DNA of 64,000 bases from Isoetes taiwanensis (GCA_021234155.1 JAJEKV010000028.1:9684134-9748133); one strand, 5' to 3'; shown: positions 38,106 to 49,672, numbered from the stretch's first letter. The notes: generated from the letters alone by a model not told the origin. Made by a program: numbers and translations.

Positions 38106-38274
38106 AAACCCTAATTTTAGAAAAAAAAATTGGATAAAGGAAAATCTAGGATTCTAAGGTATTGCTAAGCACAAGACAAGCTAATCAAGCTAAAGAGTAC
38201 ATTCTAAGGATCCTATTGCAACAAATTCTATCTAATTTGGGGAAGGTGTGGACAAATTGGTGCAATTTTGATGT

Positions 38275-39636
38275 GACCACTCACACAGTGCGCGAGAGGC
38301 AGTTAGGAATATGATCCTAAGTGGCCTGGGCGCACTCTGTGAGGGGTGGAGCCCTGTTTGGGTCGAGGATGATGCCAAACATGCAAACTAAGGGTGAAAT
38401 CCTGCATATCTCGTCGAGATAGGTCAGATTGAGCCCTTACTTGCTTCATTTGGATAAGTTTTGTCCCGATTTAATTCGACCACTCACCACAAGGTCTTGT
38501 GGTCGAATCGGTTTGCAAACCGAATTGGTCTGGGCGCACTCTGCGAGGGGTGGGGCTCCATGTAAGTTAGGGTTGGGCAATTTCTACAAACTAGGGTTCA
38601 AATCCTACTAATTATGGTGAGCTGAGTCGAATGGTGTACTTACTTTCTGCATTTGGACAAGTTTTGGCATAGATCAGTGCTCGACCACTCACACAGTGCG
38701 CGAGAGGCAGTTAGGAATATAATCCTAAGTGGCCTGGGTGCACTCTGTGAGGGGTGGGGCCAAAAACACTGAGTTTTGCTCCAACTTTGTTAATTCCAAC
38801 TGCAGAACTTAGTAACACATTCTACTTACACCTGATTTAACACATTAACATGATCAAAACATAAATTTATATTTACAATAAACTAGCAATCTTCTTTCTG
38901 CTGAGAGCTCGTGGATGTTGCACCCGAGTTCTTGATAGTCGAGAAGGTTCTTCATGCAGATGATTAACGTATGTTTTCCATTCGATGAAGATTGTTGATA
39001 GGTCGGTTGTGCCTGTCTGTGCTGTTCGCTTCGTTTGTAGAGGTATTTGCCATAGTGCTTCCTCTCTTGGGTCGCCTGGGTCTTCAATGTCTTCAAAAGT
39101 CGTGCTCCTTGCCCTTCTGTGGCTCTAGCCTTGTACCTTAAAAGCTATTGCTTCTATTTCTAAATAAACTGTAGTTTGGGAGACAGAATTTAGGGTTTGA
39201 CCTATTTTGGTCATTTTGAGGAGGATTATAATATTTTTAGCCTAATTTGAGGTCATAAATGGATTCTAGACTCTTTAATGGTCCTAACGCAACAAATTTC
39301 AGGCGATTTGGAGCTGTATAACTCAAGTTACGAAGGTTCAAAGTTTTGACCACTCACACAGTGCGCCAGGGTCGAATTGGTTTGCAAACCAAATTGGTCT
39401 GGGCGCACTCTGTGAGGGGTCACCTCTTTTTGGGGTCCAATTTTCAATTTACAAGGGGTTTCTTAGTGTTATAATATGCAAAACTAGCTAGAATCAAGGA
39501 GATAAGCTGAACTGCACCATTAGTTTAGCTAAATTATACATCTAACTAGGTCAACATGGGTCCACCACTCACACAGTGCGCCAGGGTCGAATCGGTTTGC
39601 AAACCAAATTGGTCTGGGCGCACTCTGTGAGGGGTC
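38275..39636 (-). repeat. Five repeated long hairpins in the retrotransposon leader
   Basis: Copies lie at about 38275-38346, 38477-38550, 38683-38757, 39349-39420 and 39563-39636. Each starts CCACTCACACAGTGCGC (copy 2 is altered) and ends GGGCGCACTCTGTGAGGGGT, which are near reverse complements, so each copy can fold into a ~20-bp stem. Loops are of two types: one with gaggcagttaggaatat and one with tcggtttgcaaacc, itself palindromic. They lie 0.2-1.6 kb downstream of the primer-binding site on the minus strand. Confidence 0.8.
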
Positions 39637-39837
39637 ACCTCTTTTTGGCCATTTTAGGTTGGGTTTTTGCTAAAACTTATCACTACTCTTAGCATTAACC
39701 TATTGCTGCACTACAATTGGGAAAACTTTTTTCCCAATTTTCGAGGTTCTTGCTTGGGAGGTTGTTCCCAAGACTGGAAGTCTACTGTTAGTCCTAAGGA
39801 AAATGCTCAGTGCTCGATCCTGGTCTACCAAGATCAT

Positions 39838-39849
39838 GCTCTGATACCA
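39838..39849 (-). other. Primer-binding site (initiator tRNA-Met)
   Basis: The minus strand reads TGGTATCAGAGC one base inside the 5' LTR end at 39851. This is the standard complement of the initiator tRNA-Met 3' end used by many plant LTR elements, and it fixes the element's orientation. Confidence 0.9.
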
Positions 39850-39850
39850 C

Positions 39851-41449
39851 TGTGATGTCCCCTACTCCTTATACGATGCCCACATCGTATTCGGCGAGGA
39901 GCATTCCCCCAGCGGCTAATCGCGGCGGGGGCCATCCACATGACTCCACTCCCATCGGGATGAGCCAGCAAGGGAAGAATGGATGTGTCATTCACCCGTC
40001 TTCCATCGGGTCGACCTATCTGCGGAAGCGTGAATAAACAAACGTGAGCACAACTAACAGTAAACAAATACAAGTACCTCGAGAGGTGAATACAATACAA
40101 CATCACAGAGATAGCAATACCATAGAAATAACATCATCACATAACAGGGGAGATCCTACCCGGGGCTCAGACTCCAGGGGGATGACTGACGGCTAGGGTC
40201 TCCAAGGTTCATTGCAGACAGAATTCATGGCAATGGATTTGGCTGGCATAGAACATGGCTTAGGGTAGTCCACTCCATCCGCCCCTCCCGTGCACACTTT
40301 GCGAGTAAATTTTGAAAAGTGTTGGGACTTGACCGTAGCCCCGCGCGGGTGAATAGCCGAGGGGCTACTACTACTCGGGTTGCATCTCCCGGTCCCATGA
40401 GGCGGGGAAGAGAGTTGCCTCTCCTCCAGAGGCATCCATGCTCATCACAGGCGGCTAGAGGGCCACTGCCCGTATTCGACTTGAACTCACTGGAAGGTCA
40501 TATCCACCACCCCACGAGTGTCGAGCTCATGCCTTGCCCACACGCAGTGACAAGCCATTAAGCCTAGCCTGCAGAGACCCCCGATAGGCCTTACTACCAG
40601 AGGGGTCAGTCCATGATGAGACAAGTTCCTCTCAGTATCAACCGGCCTAGCCCCTTCACCCACAGCCAGGTGGGCTCCTGTGCACGGGCCGCATATAATT
40701 GGGAACTAGTGGTGCTACCTAGGATCATCTGCTACACAGCTTTAGGTCTCTACCCCCCTTCCCAATACATGGAGATCACAGAGTGAAATACATACAACAT
40801 CACAGAACTGAAATAGAGAATATCATCTAATCTATCTACCTAAACAACGAGTTAGGTTCCTTAGTTAGGGGCTTATGATCTCGGGATCTATAAGGCCTCT
40901 AGAGTTGATCTAACATACTAAACCAGCCTATTGCCTTGCCCAAAAGCGGCTTTGCACAAAGAACAACTAGATACCTGCTCCTTGACCCGCTCCTGACCCT
41001 CGGAAGGCGTCCATGCTCCTGATCTTGCTGAAGATGGCTGCTAATCGATAATCTGTTGTGCAAATCCGGCTTTTCGGAGCTCAGCAATGCGGATTGAAGT
41101 CCATACTTGGCCGAAATGGCTCAAGAGGACCCTGAACTCGAGAGAGGAAAGGAGCTCTAGGAAAAACCCTAAAATGCAAAGAGAAGAAAGGTTTAGGGTT
41201 TAAGGGGAAAGCCCTTTTATAGAAACCCTTAGGGTTAGGTTAGATATTGGCCAAGTGGGATTTAGCCATTTGGCAATGGGGTCCATGGGGTTATTAATTG
41301 TGTATGTTTATTTAACATGCACAACATTCAATGTTGCCCCCTAGGTGCAACCCTATACGTCTCGCAAGTACATGTCATCCGTGACATGTACGGGTGACGT
41401 GGCAGTATAATATACGTATTCAGGGCATATATTATGTTGGAACGTCACA
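39851..41449 (-). repeat. 5' LTR (right copy), 1599 bp
   Basis: Starts tgtgatgtcccctactcctt and ends ttggaacgtcaca. It carries the promoter and leader start of the minus-strand element. Block differences from the other LTR cluster at 39893-39930, 40300-40480 and 41340-41410. Confidence 0.9.
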
Positions 41450-41454
41450 AATCA
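41450..41454. other. Target-site duplication AATCA, right
   Basis: Second copy of the 5-bp duplication. The flank continues cttgtgtgattt, forming with the duplication the small palindrome AAATCACTTGTGTGATTT at the empty site. Confidence 0.85.
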
Positions 41455-42561
41455 CTTGTGTGATTTCTAAATGTCAGGTAAGCTGAGCCTCTTTGCTACT
41501 ATATGGGTGTCAAATGAATCAAAAGGAAGAAAAATAAAACAATGCTCAAGAAAGCTTGAAGGCAAAATGCCCCTTGACATACTGAAGTTAAATACAATGG
41601 GCCTCTAGTCAACTATGCCATGTGTGATCAGGCAAGGACAACTAACGAATACATAATACATGGTCTTTGGCCCAAACAAACTGTCCAGATAGGGTGCAAT
41701 GGTTTCTAATAATCCCATTACATTTACCGCGCTGCAAAACTGCTCTTCTATCGTCTGTAATCTTGAAATAAGTGGGGAATACACATTATACAGCCATGTC
41801 CTGATTGTGCTTTATAACAACCCCACTATGAGGGTTGTGGCCAGTAATCACAACAACCACACCATGCCCTGGCCTCTATAACACTATTCCAGCCATGTCG
41901 TGAGGGCCATGTCTTAAGGGGTTGTTTAAGCGTTTGGAGATCTTGAACAACTTTTTGTCAGTTTTGGACCGCTTATTGGGATAGGGCTAATGGCGCCTTA
42001 CATGGTAGAGGTGCTGGAAGGAGTGCATATATTACTCTAGGGTGAAGGTATTCATCCACGCATATTTCTTAGCAGACTGATAACTATCAAGTAATTTCAA
42101 GAATGAGTTTTTTCAATCTTGCATATTAATGAGCTTATTTTATTCCTTGTACTGGGTCCATGCTAAATTTATTTATCGTATATACATGCAAAAGATACAG
42201 TGTTTGAGACGGATTGAATATTGACATGATGAAGTATATTTTGAATTAAATTTGTGGTATATTTTGAAATAAATTTGGCATCACATCCAATGTGCAATGC
42301 ACGACGTTTACAATCCATGAATCTTCTTGAAGTTTGAACTTCCAAGTTATATTTAAGTCTTCACTTCAAGCACCAACATCACCTTGAACATCTTTATTTT
42401 TCTATAATATATTATAAGACTACGTGCAAGAAATATCATTGCATCTTGATGGAACACTTTATTTGACAACAACAAGAACAAGAATGACAACAATGGGGAA
42501 CATAAGATGAGGCAAATGAGACAATTTTGTTGATATCAAAGAGATGATTATGTGTTAGAGT
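41455..42561. other. Intergenic stretch downstream of the LRX gene
   Basis: AT-rich sequence with no recognised gene or repeat. It would contain the 3' UTR of the LRX gene, which is transcribed leftward; no single clear polyadenylation signal stands out. Confidence 0.4.
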
Positions 42562-44397
42562 CTAATTTCTCAGGAATGACGAGGGTAGTCGTGGGGTGAT
42601 GAAGAGTTCTTGGAGTTCTTGGACATAGCAGGTAGGATTAAAGCGGTGGAGGGCTCTCATCACATGGAGGTGGAGGTGAAGGTGGAAGTGGGAATGGTGG
42701 TGGTGCACTCTCATCACATGGTGCGGGTGAAGGCGAGGTTGGAGATGCTGGTGGGGGTGAGCTTGGTGGTGGGGGCGGGGGTGGTGGAGGTGGAGGAGAG
42801 GTCTCATTACATGGTGCAGGCAAAGGTGGGGGTGATGGAGGTGGGAGTGGCAGAGGCGAGGGCGGGGGTGGAGGAAACGTCTCATTACATGGTGTGGGCG
42901 AGGGCGGTGGTGGTGGTGGAGGTGGTGGAGTCGAGGGTGAGGGTGGGGGTGGAGGTGGGGGGTGGCAGGGTGGGGGTGGAGGTTGAGAGCTCCCGTTACA
43001 TGGTGGGGAGAGGGTGGTGTTGGAGATGGTGGCAGGGGTGGGGATGGAGATGGTGGTGGCGGTGCCAGAGGAGAGGGTGGGGATGGTGGTGGGGGTGGCG
43101 GAGGGCTATTGTAATATGGTGCGGGCGAGGGCTGAGGTGGAGATGATGGTGCAGGTGGGGATGGAGGAGAGCTTTGATTACATGGTGTGGAAGAGGGTGG
43201 AGGTGGAGATGGTTGTGGGGGTGGGGGTGACGGTGGTGGAGGTGAAGGCCTGGGTGGAGGAGGTGGAGATGGGGGTGGGGGTGAGGGTGGAGGAGGAGGA
43301 GGGGGAGGAGAGAAAGGAATGGGAGGAGCCAAAGGAATGGGGAAGCAAGTGAGAGGCAATGCAAGAAAATCGCGGCACTGCTCTTCGGGTCGTTGATGAG
43401 ACTCATGAGGAATGCAATTCTGTTTGTCATCCAAACTCTCCAACATGCGACATGAATTCCCAATACTAGTGAAGAAGTTATCACGCACAGTGAAATTCTT
43501 GAGCTTGGGGAGGTTGCATATGGACTGAGGGATGACCCCAGAGAACAAATTATCGGCCACATTAAGCTGCTCAATATTAGTCATACTAGCTAAAGAAGTA
43601 GGAAGCTCTCCCCCCAAGCCACTATTTTGCACATCAAAAACTGTCAGATTTAGCAGCTCTCCTAAGCTCCCGGGAACACAACCGGAAAATTTATTGCCTT
43701 GCAAAATAACCTCATTCAGATTTGTCATATTTTTGACGCTGCCCGGAATCGAACCCTGGAAAAAATTCCCTGCCAACACTATCACGGAAGCAGGGGAATT
43801 CCCAAAATTCGCAGGGAGCTCGCAATCGAAATTGTTGTGGTTCATAAAAATTGCATCCAATTTCTTATCAAATAGCTCCGGCGGAACCTCTCCTCTGTAC
43901 AGATTATACCTTATATCCAGATAATGCAATGCCGGCAGATCCAGCACTACCGTTGGAAATTTCCCTGAAAATCTGTTGTTGCTCAGATCCAATTCAAACA
44001 AATTCGTCAGATTTCTCAGACTTGCAGGCAGAGGATTACGAAAAAAATTACTATTGAGATGAATGAGCACCAAATCTGTCATGAGACCAATTTCTTCTGG
44101 AATTGTTCCGCTGAGATATGCGTGGTTAAGATCAATTCCGGTAACAATCCGATCACAAGGCAAAGAACTATTGTTCTTATAAGAGCAAAACACGCCATTA
44201 TAGCTGCAAACATCATTTCCGATCCAATCTGAGGTAATATTAAACGGATCACGAGTAATGAGCGATTTCCAAGCTTGCAGAGCTTTGAATGCACTTTCTT
44301 CGCTCGGGTTTGGAAACGGCGACATTTGCGAAATCACATCCATCGCCATAGCCAGAAATATGAAGCAGATCAAGCACGGCGGCCATGGGCGGAGCAT
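42562..44397 (-). CDS. Leucine-rich repeat extensin (LRX/PEX-type) cell-wall protein, with one frameshift in the extensin tail
   Basis: ATG at 44397 opens a 611-codon frame: signal peptide (residues 1-23, hydrophobic LICFIFLAMA), LRR cap with Cys pair (NDVCSYNGVFC), about ten plant LRRs (residues 85-310: LNHAYLSGTIPEEIG, LDLSNNRFSGKFPT, VADNLFSGVIPQSI), a Cys hinge (NCIPHESHQRPEEQCRDF), then SPPPP-rich extensin from ~residue 365. LRX proteins sit in the wall, bind RALF peptides and pectin, and control growth. At about 43003-43008 the frame leaves the Pro pattern for an implausible His/Pro tail, while another frame continues PCNGSSQPPPPP, PAPCNETSPPPPP and CDESPPPL to a stop at 42638. One C lost from a C run explains this. 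PCN/PCD spacers recur between Pro blocks. No introns, as usual for the family. Upstream, ACTTATATC at about 44443-44451 (minus) could be a TATA box. Confidence 0.9.
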   Translation of the reverse strand: MLRPWPPCLICFIFLAMAMDVISQMSPFPNPSEESAFKALQAWKSLITRDPFNITSDWIGNDVCSYNGVFCSYKNNSSLPCDRIVTGIDLNHAYLSGTIPEEIGLMTDLVLIHLNSNFFRNPLPASLRNLTNLFELDLSNNRFSGKFPTVVLDLPALHYLDIRYNLYRGEVPPELFDKKLDAIFMNHNNFDCELPANFGNSPASVIVLAGNFFQGSIPGSVKNMTNLNEVILQGNKFSGCVPGSLGELLNLTVFDVQNSGLGGELPTSLASMTNIEQLNVADNLFSGVIPQSICNLPKLKNFTVRDNFFTSIGNSCRMLESLDDKQNCIPHESHQRPEEQCRDFLALPLTCFPIPLAPPIPFSPPPPPPPPSPPPPSPPPPPRPSPPPPSPPPPQPSPPPPSSTPCNQSSPPSPPAPSSPPQPSPAPYYNSPPPPPPPSPPSPLAPPPPSPSPPLPPSPTPPSPHHVTGALNLHPHPATPHLHPHPHPRLHHLHHHHRPRPHHVMRRFLHPRPRLCHSHLHHPHLCLHHVMRPLLHLHHPRPHHQAHPHQHLQPRLHPHHVMRVHHHHSHFHLHLHLHVMRALHRFNPTCYVQELQELFITPRLPSSFLRN

Positions 44398-46000
44398 TTT
44401 GAACGCTGCCGGAATGGGATGCTTTGTTAATTAAAATTGGATGCTAGATATAAGTGGATAGCTCATTGGTGAAATAACGAGGTAAATATAGGTAAAAATA
44501 TCTCAACGGAAGAAAAAACAAAAATATTTGGCATTATATTAGCCTCCATTTGGGATCTAAAACATAACTAAATCTAGCTCGTCTAAGCTAAGACCAACGA
44601 CGTGGATGAATTTGTTTTTAAAGGCCCCGACGTGTGAAGGCACGAAGGATCATGAAAACTTGTGGGCTCCAAAATTGATATTTTATAAAGCTAGTAAATT
44701 GTAGATTCCACTCAATATCCCCAATGGGGCATAAAGGTTAACCACGAATGCTAGATATATTGTATCTTCACAAGCTGTTATGCAGAGTAAGGGCATAGAC
44801 AGAGAGGCCGCATTAGATTGGCAAAGGCCGTGTGACCACCTATGGAGGCAAATTTTTTCGATGCAGGGAAGTTCGCCTTCGGAAGATGCTGTGGCATTGG
44901 GTTGTGTTGTGTTGTTCTCCACTAGGCTATATAACCCTTTATCAAAAGACATTCAACTTATATGCATAGGAAACACAATTTTCACTTCTTTAACATAGTC
45001 GGGACTCGTAGGAGTGTCCCACAACTAATACGTATATGATGGGTGGTCCAAAATAAGAACCAATCTTGTTGTTAGGTGGCTCGGCGCGTCGTGTATTGTT
45101 CCTCTCAATTTTCTCTTTGTTGTTGCACCATCAATTCTTGAAACTAACTTTCTCCTTTCTATAAATAAGAAAACATTTAATGTTCGCAAAGTGGAGAATG
45201 AATCCCTAGATGGGGCAGAAGTGCATTTTGGGTGATGCCACGTGTTCTTCTCCAAGGATGCAAATGGAAAGTGGGTTGATGGCTCTACACAACTAGTGAC
45301 AAAATGGCAACATTAGGTTGGAATAAGAAAATAACAGTCAACAGCACCTCCCCACTTTCTATTGTGTCAAAGAATGGAAGTGGGTCTCCCAATCTAGCAG
45401 CAATGAGAGGCCCGCTCCCGGCTGCCAGTGGCTGCAGGTGGGATCCCCACTTCCGTCCTCCTATACAATGTACCAAGTCTTGTAGATCTTTCACACTTTC
45501 AACTTGAATGCATGCCTCCTTGCTCCACTTTTCAGATTTACTTTTCCAAGTCGAATACAAATCATGTCTAATACATGATAAGTGTTTCTTATACTAGGTG
45601 GTATGCGTAATCACAAATACACCCATGTCTTATATCCAGTATCCCAAGCTATTTCGGGTAGCTTCATTATCCTCCCTCATTGTGAACTCCATCTAGCTGC
45701 TTTGGTATGCTCAAATTTTGCATCATATGCAAGAATGATTACTGTATTGTACTCTTAGAATACAATGTGGTACTTGATTTATACGCATGATTGATAAGAT
45801 AACTAGTCTTTATCGTCTGTAAGTTGTTATGTGGTCTGTGTTGCCTCTGATAAAGCACAGAAACTGCTTACATAGATGTAAACATTTTTAGGAGTTAAGT
45901 ATTTTGAGTTAATTAAGTTCAAAGGTTATTTTGGTTATTTTGAGTGGAAGATTCAAAAGTTGCTTTGCGCCACTAGTTTGGACAATCCTTTTTTCGAACA
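44398..46000. other. LRX upstream region, no gene recognised
   Basis: This holds the LRX promoter (first few hundred bases) and then sequence without a recognisable gene. Short ORFs here have no family features. Nothing marks a mobile element clearly. Confidence 0.4.
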
Positions 46001-47250
46001 AAAAATATGCACGTTATATTAGGAAGATTCTAAAGGATCTTCCATAACGCAAGGGTTTAAAATTAATACCACAAACGAATGCAATAATATGGTGAGCTGC
46101 TTGTCAGATCCAGGCATCTCCAATCCTTGAATTAGCTTTTGATGTTGAAGGTTCTTTACAACTCTTGTGAGCATTTCAACTACACAAAGAAACAGATAAG
46201 GGGCCAGAGGACATTCCTATCTAACACCTCTTCTTATGGGAAAAAAAACCTATAGGGGAACCATTAACAAATAGACTTGAAGAAGCCAAACTGTTAAGAG
46301 ACATGATCTTGGCTATAAGAGAGGGGTGAATTCCAATATGAGTCAAGGCTTTCTTCAAAAAATCCCATATTATGGAGTCATAAGCCCGTCTAAAATCCAG
46401 CCTAAGCAACATATAACCTTGCTTGGAGAGTCTATTCCAATGAATGACCTCACTAGCTGCTATGTAATTGTCCAGAATAAACCTTCCTGAAAGAAAACCA
46501 GATTGGCAATTACTAATATTATGATGCAGGTGCATAAGGATCCTAAGAGAAAGAATTTTGGCCAGGATCCTGTAAGTAGTATTGGTCAAGGATATAGGAC
46601 GCCAGTCATTCTGATTATTCAGGTGCTGGACTTTAGGAACCAAGGCAATGAGGCTAGAATTAAAAGAAGGATACAAGGAAGCAGCATTCGAGGCTCCTTT
46701 TTTGAAGTTCATAAAATCATCTTTTATCACCACCGAGAAAGTTAGAAAGAATTCTGGAGGGAAACCATCAGGCCCTAGGCTCTTACCTTTCTCCACGTTC
46801 TTTAGGACTTGAAGGACTTCCTTCTCATCTTGATATTCATCACAGCTATCCTCCATGGCTAGTAGCTAGAATGTTCTTGAAGAAATTGTCCATTTCTTGA
46901 ACCTCTTCTACAGAATATTCTTTGGCTTTGAATATATTGTTATATTGATCCAGGAACTCCTTTTTGATCTCAATACTGAGCCCATTCACATCCTTGATAG
47001 TGGTGATAGTGTTATTGACGAGTCTATTATTGGCTACTTTAAAAAAATATTTCGAGCTGCCCTGGTCCATCTTATTGTACTGACTAATTTTAGCCCTCAA
47101 GGCTATACCTTTGGCTTCCTTTTCTTCAATAGCCTTAATATTATTTTCCAGTAAGACTTCTTGCTTATGAAGCTCAACACATAAGGGGTTGGATTCTAGC
47201 TTTTGTCTGACTTCTCTCAGCTTATTTTTCACTTTCTTGCACTTGCACTA
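46000..47250 (-). pseudogene. LINE reverse transcriptase fragment, minus strand
   Basis: Two minus-strand frames (47232-46846 and 46856-46221) join through a shift near 46850. The first is the endonuclease-RT linker, with QYNKMDQGSSKYFFKVANNR. The second carries RT blocks GKSLGPDGFPPEFFL, NDWRPISLTNTTYRILAKIL, CQSGFLSGRFILDN and LRLDFRRAYDSIIWDFL. Past 46221 the frame continues with a stop inside the GVRQxCPLAPYLF block and is lost before the YADD block. There is no endonuclease domain to the right and no poly-A at the left, so both ends are truncated. Confidence 0.85.
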
Positions 47251-47312
47251 CCTCATCTTCCCCTATTCTTTGATCCAATTCTTACAGACTTTTAATTTAT
47301 TGCTGAATTGTC

Positions 47313-47787
47313 TCATAGATTGATGAGATCCAATTGCAGGTTGAGTAAGATAAAATTGGAGGATACCAAGGAGAGGATAGTCATTGCAAGGACCTGTAAT
47401 ATATCAGTAACTTGTCCGTGGGCTTGCCACCATGCATAAGATTCCATATTTGGTTCCTTCTTATGACTCTCCAGTGCGTCGTGAAGCTCTTCATCTGCCC
47501 ACCTTCCACACAAGTTCTGGTATTCGGTTAACTCGGCAATGAAAAGTTTATAGTCCGAACTGTTAGGATAATACATTTTTGCAACCTTGGGGTGGTGTAA
47601 TTGATCTCTTCTGCATGGCACGGTGACAGTCCTTGACTATCCCTTGGCTGTGTTTTTCTGCTGATGTTCTTTTTTCGACCCAACACTTCAATTGCATCTT
47701 GTCGTATGTTAGTAGATGCCGTACAAGTTTGCACCCCAATTTTAGAGTCCTGTAAAATATGAGCTCGAATTCTTGTCGTAGATTCAT
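47313..47787 (-). pseudogene. hAT-like transposase C-terminal fragment
   Basis: The minus strand reads EYQNLCGRWADEELHDALES, then SYAWWQAHGQVTDILQVLAM and TILSLVSSN, matching the start of the hAT dimerisation region (WWxxHG...LQxLAxxxLS...SS). The ERNWS part that normally follows is missing. Frames upstream (47734-47563) are shifted. It is an inactive fragment. Confidence 0.6.
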
Positions 47788-47851
47788 TTATTCACGTGTA
47801 CCCACAAAACACACATTGCCACTCATTCTGACCAAATTCCTTCACAAATCC

Positions 47852-48046
47852 TCACTCAGGACCTCTTCTTCTACCACCAGTATTTTGACATACAATTCTT
47901 CCACGTGCTGCTGCAACCCCCGTGGCCCTGCCATGACCGCGCGATAGCTGCACATCCCTAGATGATGATGCATGACCACCGACGGCGCCGGATGTAGATG
48001 CATGGCCACAGACGCCGCCTGATGTAGATGCATGACCAGTTGCCAT
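47852..48046 (-). pseudogene. Short Gly/Ala/His-rich ORF next to the hAT fragment
   Basis: ATG at 48046 opens 64 codons with an internal repeat (GHASTSGGVCGHASTSGAVG). It lies in the same orientation just upstream of the hAT fragment and could be the start of the same decayed gene. I do not recognise a domain. Confidence 0.3.
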
Positions 48047-48049
48047 CCC

Positions 48050-48502
48050 TGCTGCTATCTAAAATTACTGTCTTTGCTCTGCTATTCTAAAGAGTAAAGA
48101 CTCCTTAATCGTCCGAACTAAAGGCCGACGTGTATATATGCGAAGGAGCAAGCTCACTACGCATACGTTACATCGACGTCCCGTTCGAGCGTAAGGAGGG
48201 AAGGACAGGAACCTATAGGTCTCTAAGGAGCAGGGTAGGAACCCAAGGTCGGAAAACTCTGGAAAAGAGTAATCTCACTTCACATATTCTGGCGTCAGGC
48301 CCCGAACGCAAAACCCATACCTCAAAGGCTGACCGTTTCCCAAGGAGTATGTTGACTCGACCTGGTAGTCATTGTTCGAGGTGAATTCTAGGGCTAAACA
48401 TGTTTTTCTTATATATAATAATTCACCTGCTCAAAACAGACCAAACAGTGGCGCAAATTTTTTTTTTTCCCTTAACAAAATGCTCTAAAATGCTTTACAA
48501 AC
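48050..48502. other. Spacer, no gene recognised
   Basis: No convincing ORF or RNA gene. By position it could be the 5' flank or subterminal region of the decayed hAT element. Confidence 0.3.
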
Positions 48503-48656
48503 TTTCGCGTAAGCGAAAACAACTGTTTTGCTTGCGCGAAAAGATTTTCGCGTAAGCGAAAACCACTGTTTCGCTTATGCGAAGTTTAAAAAATTTCGCG
48601 TAAGCGAAATTGCTTTCGCGTAAGCGAAACAGTTGTTTTCGCTTACACGAAATTTT
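48503..48656. repeat. Cluster of TTCGCGTAAGCGAA palindromes
   Basis: At least six copies or near-copies of the 14-bp self-complementary-like word TTCGCGTAAGCGAA lie in ~150 bases, arranged as nested hairpins: 48504-48541 (arms around caactg), 48547-48583 (arms around ccactg) and 48595-48655 (two words then an inverted partner). Arms pair over 15 or more bases. The rest of the vicinity is AT-rich, so the CG-rich palindromes stand out. Confidence 0.85.
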
Positions 48657-49672
48657 CTCGACGCCGGAAATGTTTTTGGACATATTTTTGAAGTATTATA
48701 CTTCAAATTTGTGCCATATCTTTCGAAAAATACGTATATATATAAAATGTATACATTATTGAACCTATCCCTGGCCATAGCTGCGATCACAGATGAGTGA
48801 AAGAGGTTTATCGAGGATATGGAAGGTATGTTTTGTTTCTTCGCAAACATCGCAAGTAGTAGATATTTCATCCCGTTTGATTATTTTAAATACACCACTT
48901 GATTTTCTTAAAAAAAATCTGCATCATTAAACTAATTCACACATCTACAACTAATGCTCGGCATCGCCGGGCACACGTTTCTAGTCATTATTGACTGCCC
49001 AAGCGATTTTGTTTAATTGAAGCAAAATAGCTTCGAAAAAAAAAAGCCCTACCTCCTTCCGTAAAGTATGACAAAATCCTTGTTTATAAATATATAATTG
49101 CAGGGATGGAAAGACCCCACCATTACAATGGGGGTTATGCCATACCCTATAGTTGCATACATAATGTAAACAATACAGAGACATACCTTTGTATTATTAT
49201 AAGGTGCATTTGCAGTAGGAATTTCCCTTTTATATCGGTCAATTTACCATTGAGCTTTGCGCTTCCATCTTGTATAAGAGTAAAAAGACTATCCTTATAA
49301 TCAAGATTTTAACGAACTGGCATAATATGGCAACTGCCATATGTGTAATAATGACATCTGCCATTAATGCACATTCTTGATGAATTATTATTCATCGGCA
49401 GAGTACCCTGATTAGAATACACTGGTAAAAGCAATATGCATAGCCGTCCACCTGCACAAGTATTACCATGTAGCTTAATCTGGTTAAATAGGAAGACCAG
49501 ATAATAGATGCATGTGAAAGTTCCTAGAAGTATTTAATCTTGTAAATCACCTAGAGCAAAGGGAGAGAGGCATCATCAAGTGACCCTAGTGAAATGAAGT
49601 TTCTAAAAAAAAACCCGGCCTGACTAGCAAATGCTAGACCAACATCTGCCTCGGTCAATCCCTTGGCAGTAT
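48657..49672. other. Intergenic stretch, no gene recognised
   Basis: AT-rich sequence with only short ORFs without family features. Confidence 0.4.

Larger units (their letters stand above)
31219..41449 (-). mobile_element. LTR retrotransposon, Ty3/gypsy-derived, probably non-autonomous
   Basis: A 10.2-kb element bounded by direct LTRs with TG...CA ends and flanked by AATCA on both sides (31214-31218 and 41450-41454). The primer-binding site TGGTATCAGAGC (39838-39849, minus) next to the right LTR and a purine tract next to the left LTR show it runs on the minus strand, with the 5' LTR at the right. The 7-kb interior lacks an intact pol: only a gag-like ORF and a decayed integrase C-terminus are visible, although the LTRs are very alike. 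That combination suggests a LARD-like family mobilised in trans. Confidence 0.9.

Noticed and set aside
43014-43352. Plus-strand Gly/Val/Glu-rich ORFs antisense to the LRX extensin region
   Set aside because: They are antisense shadows of Pro codons in the LRX tail, with no features of their own.
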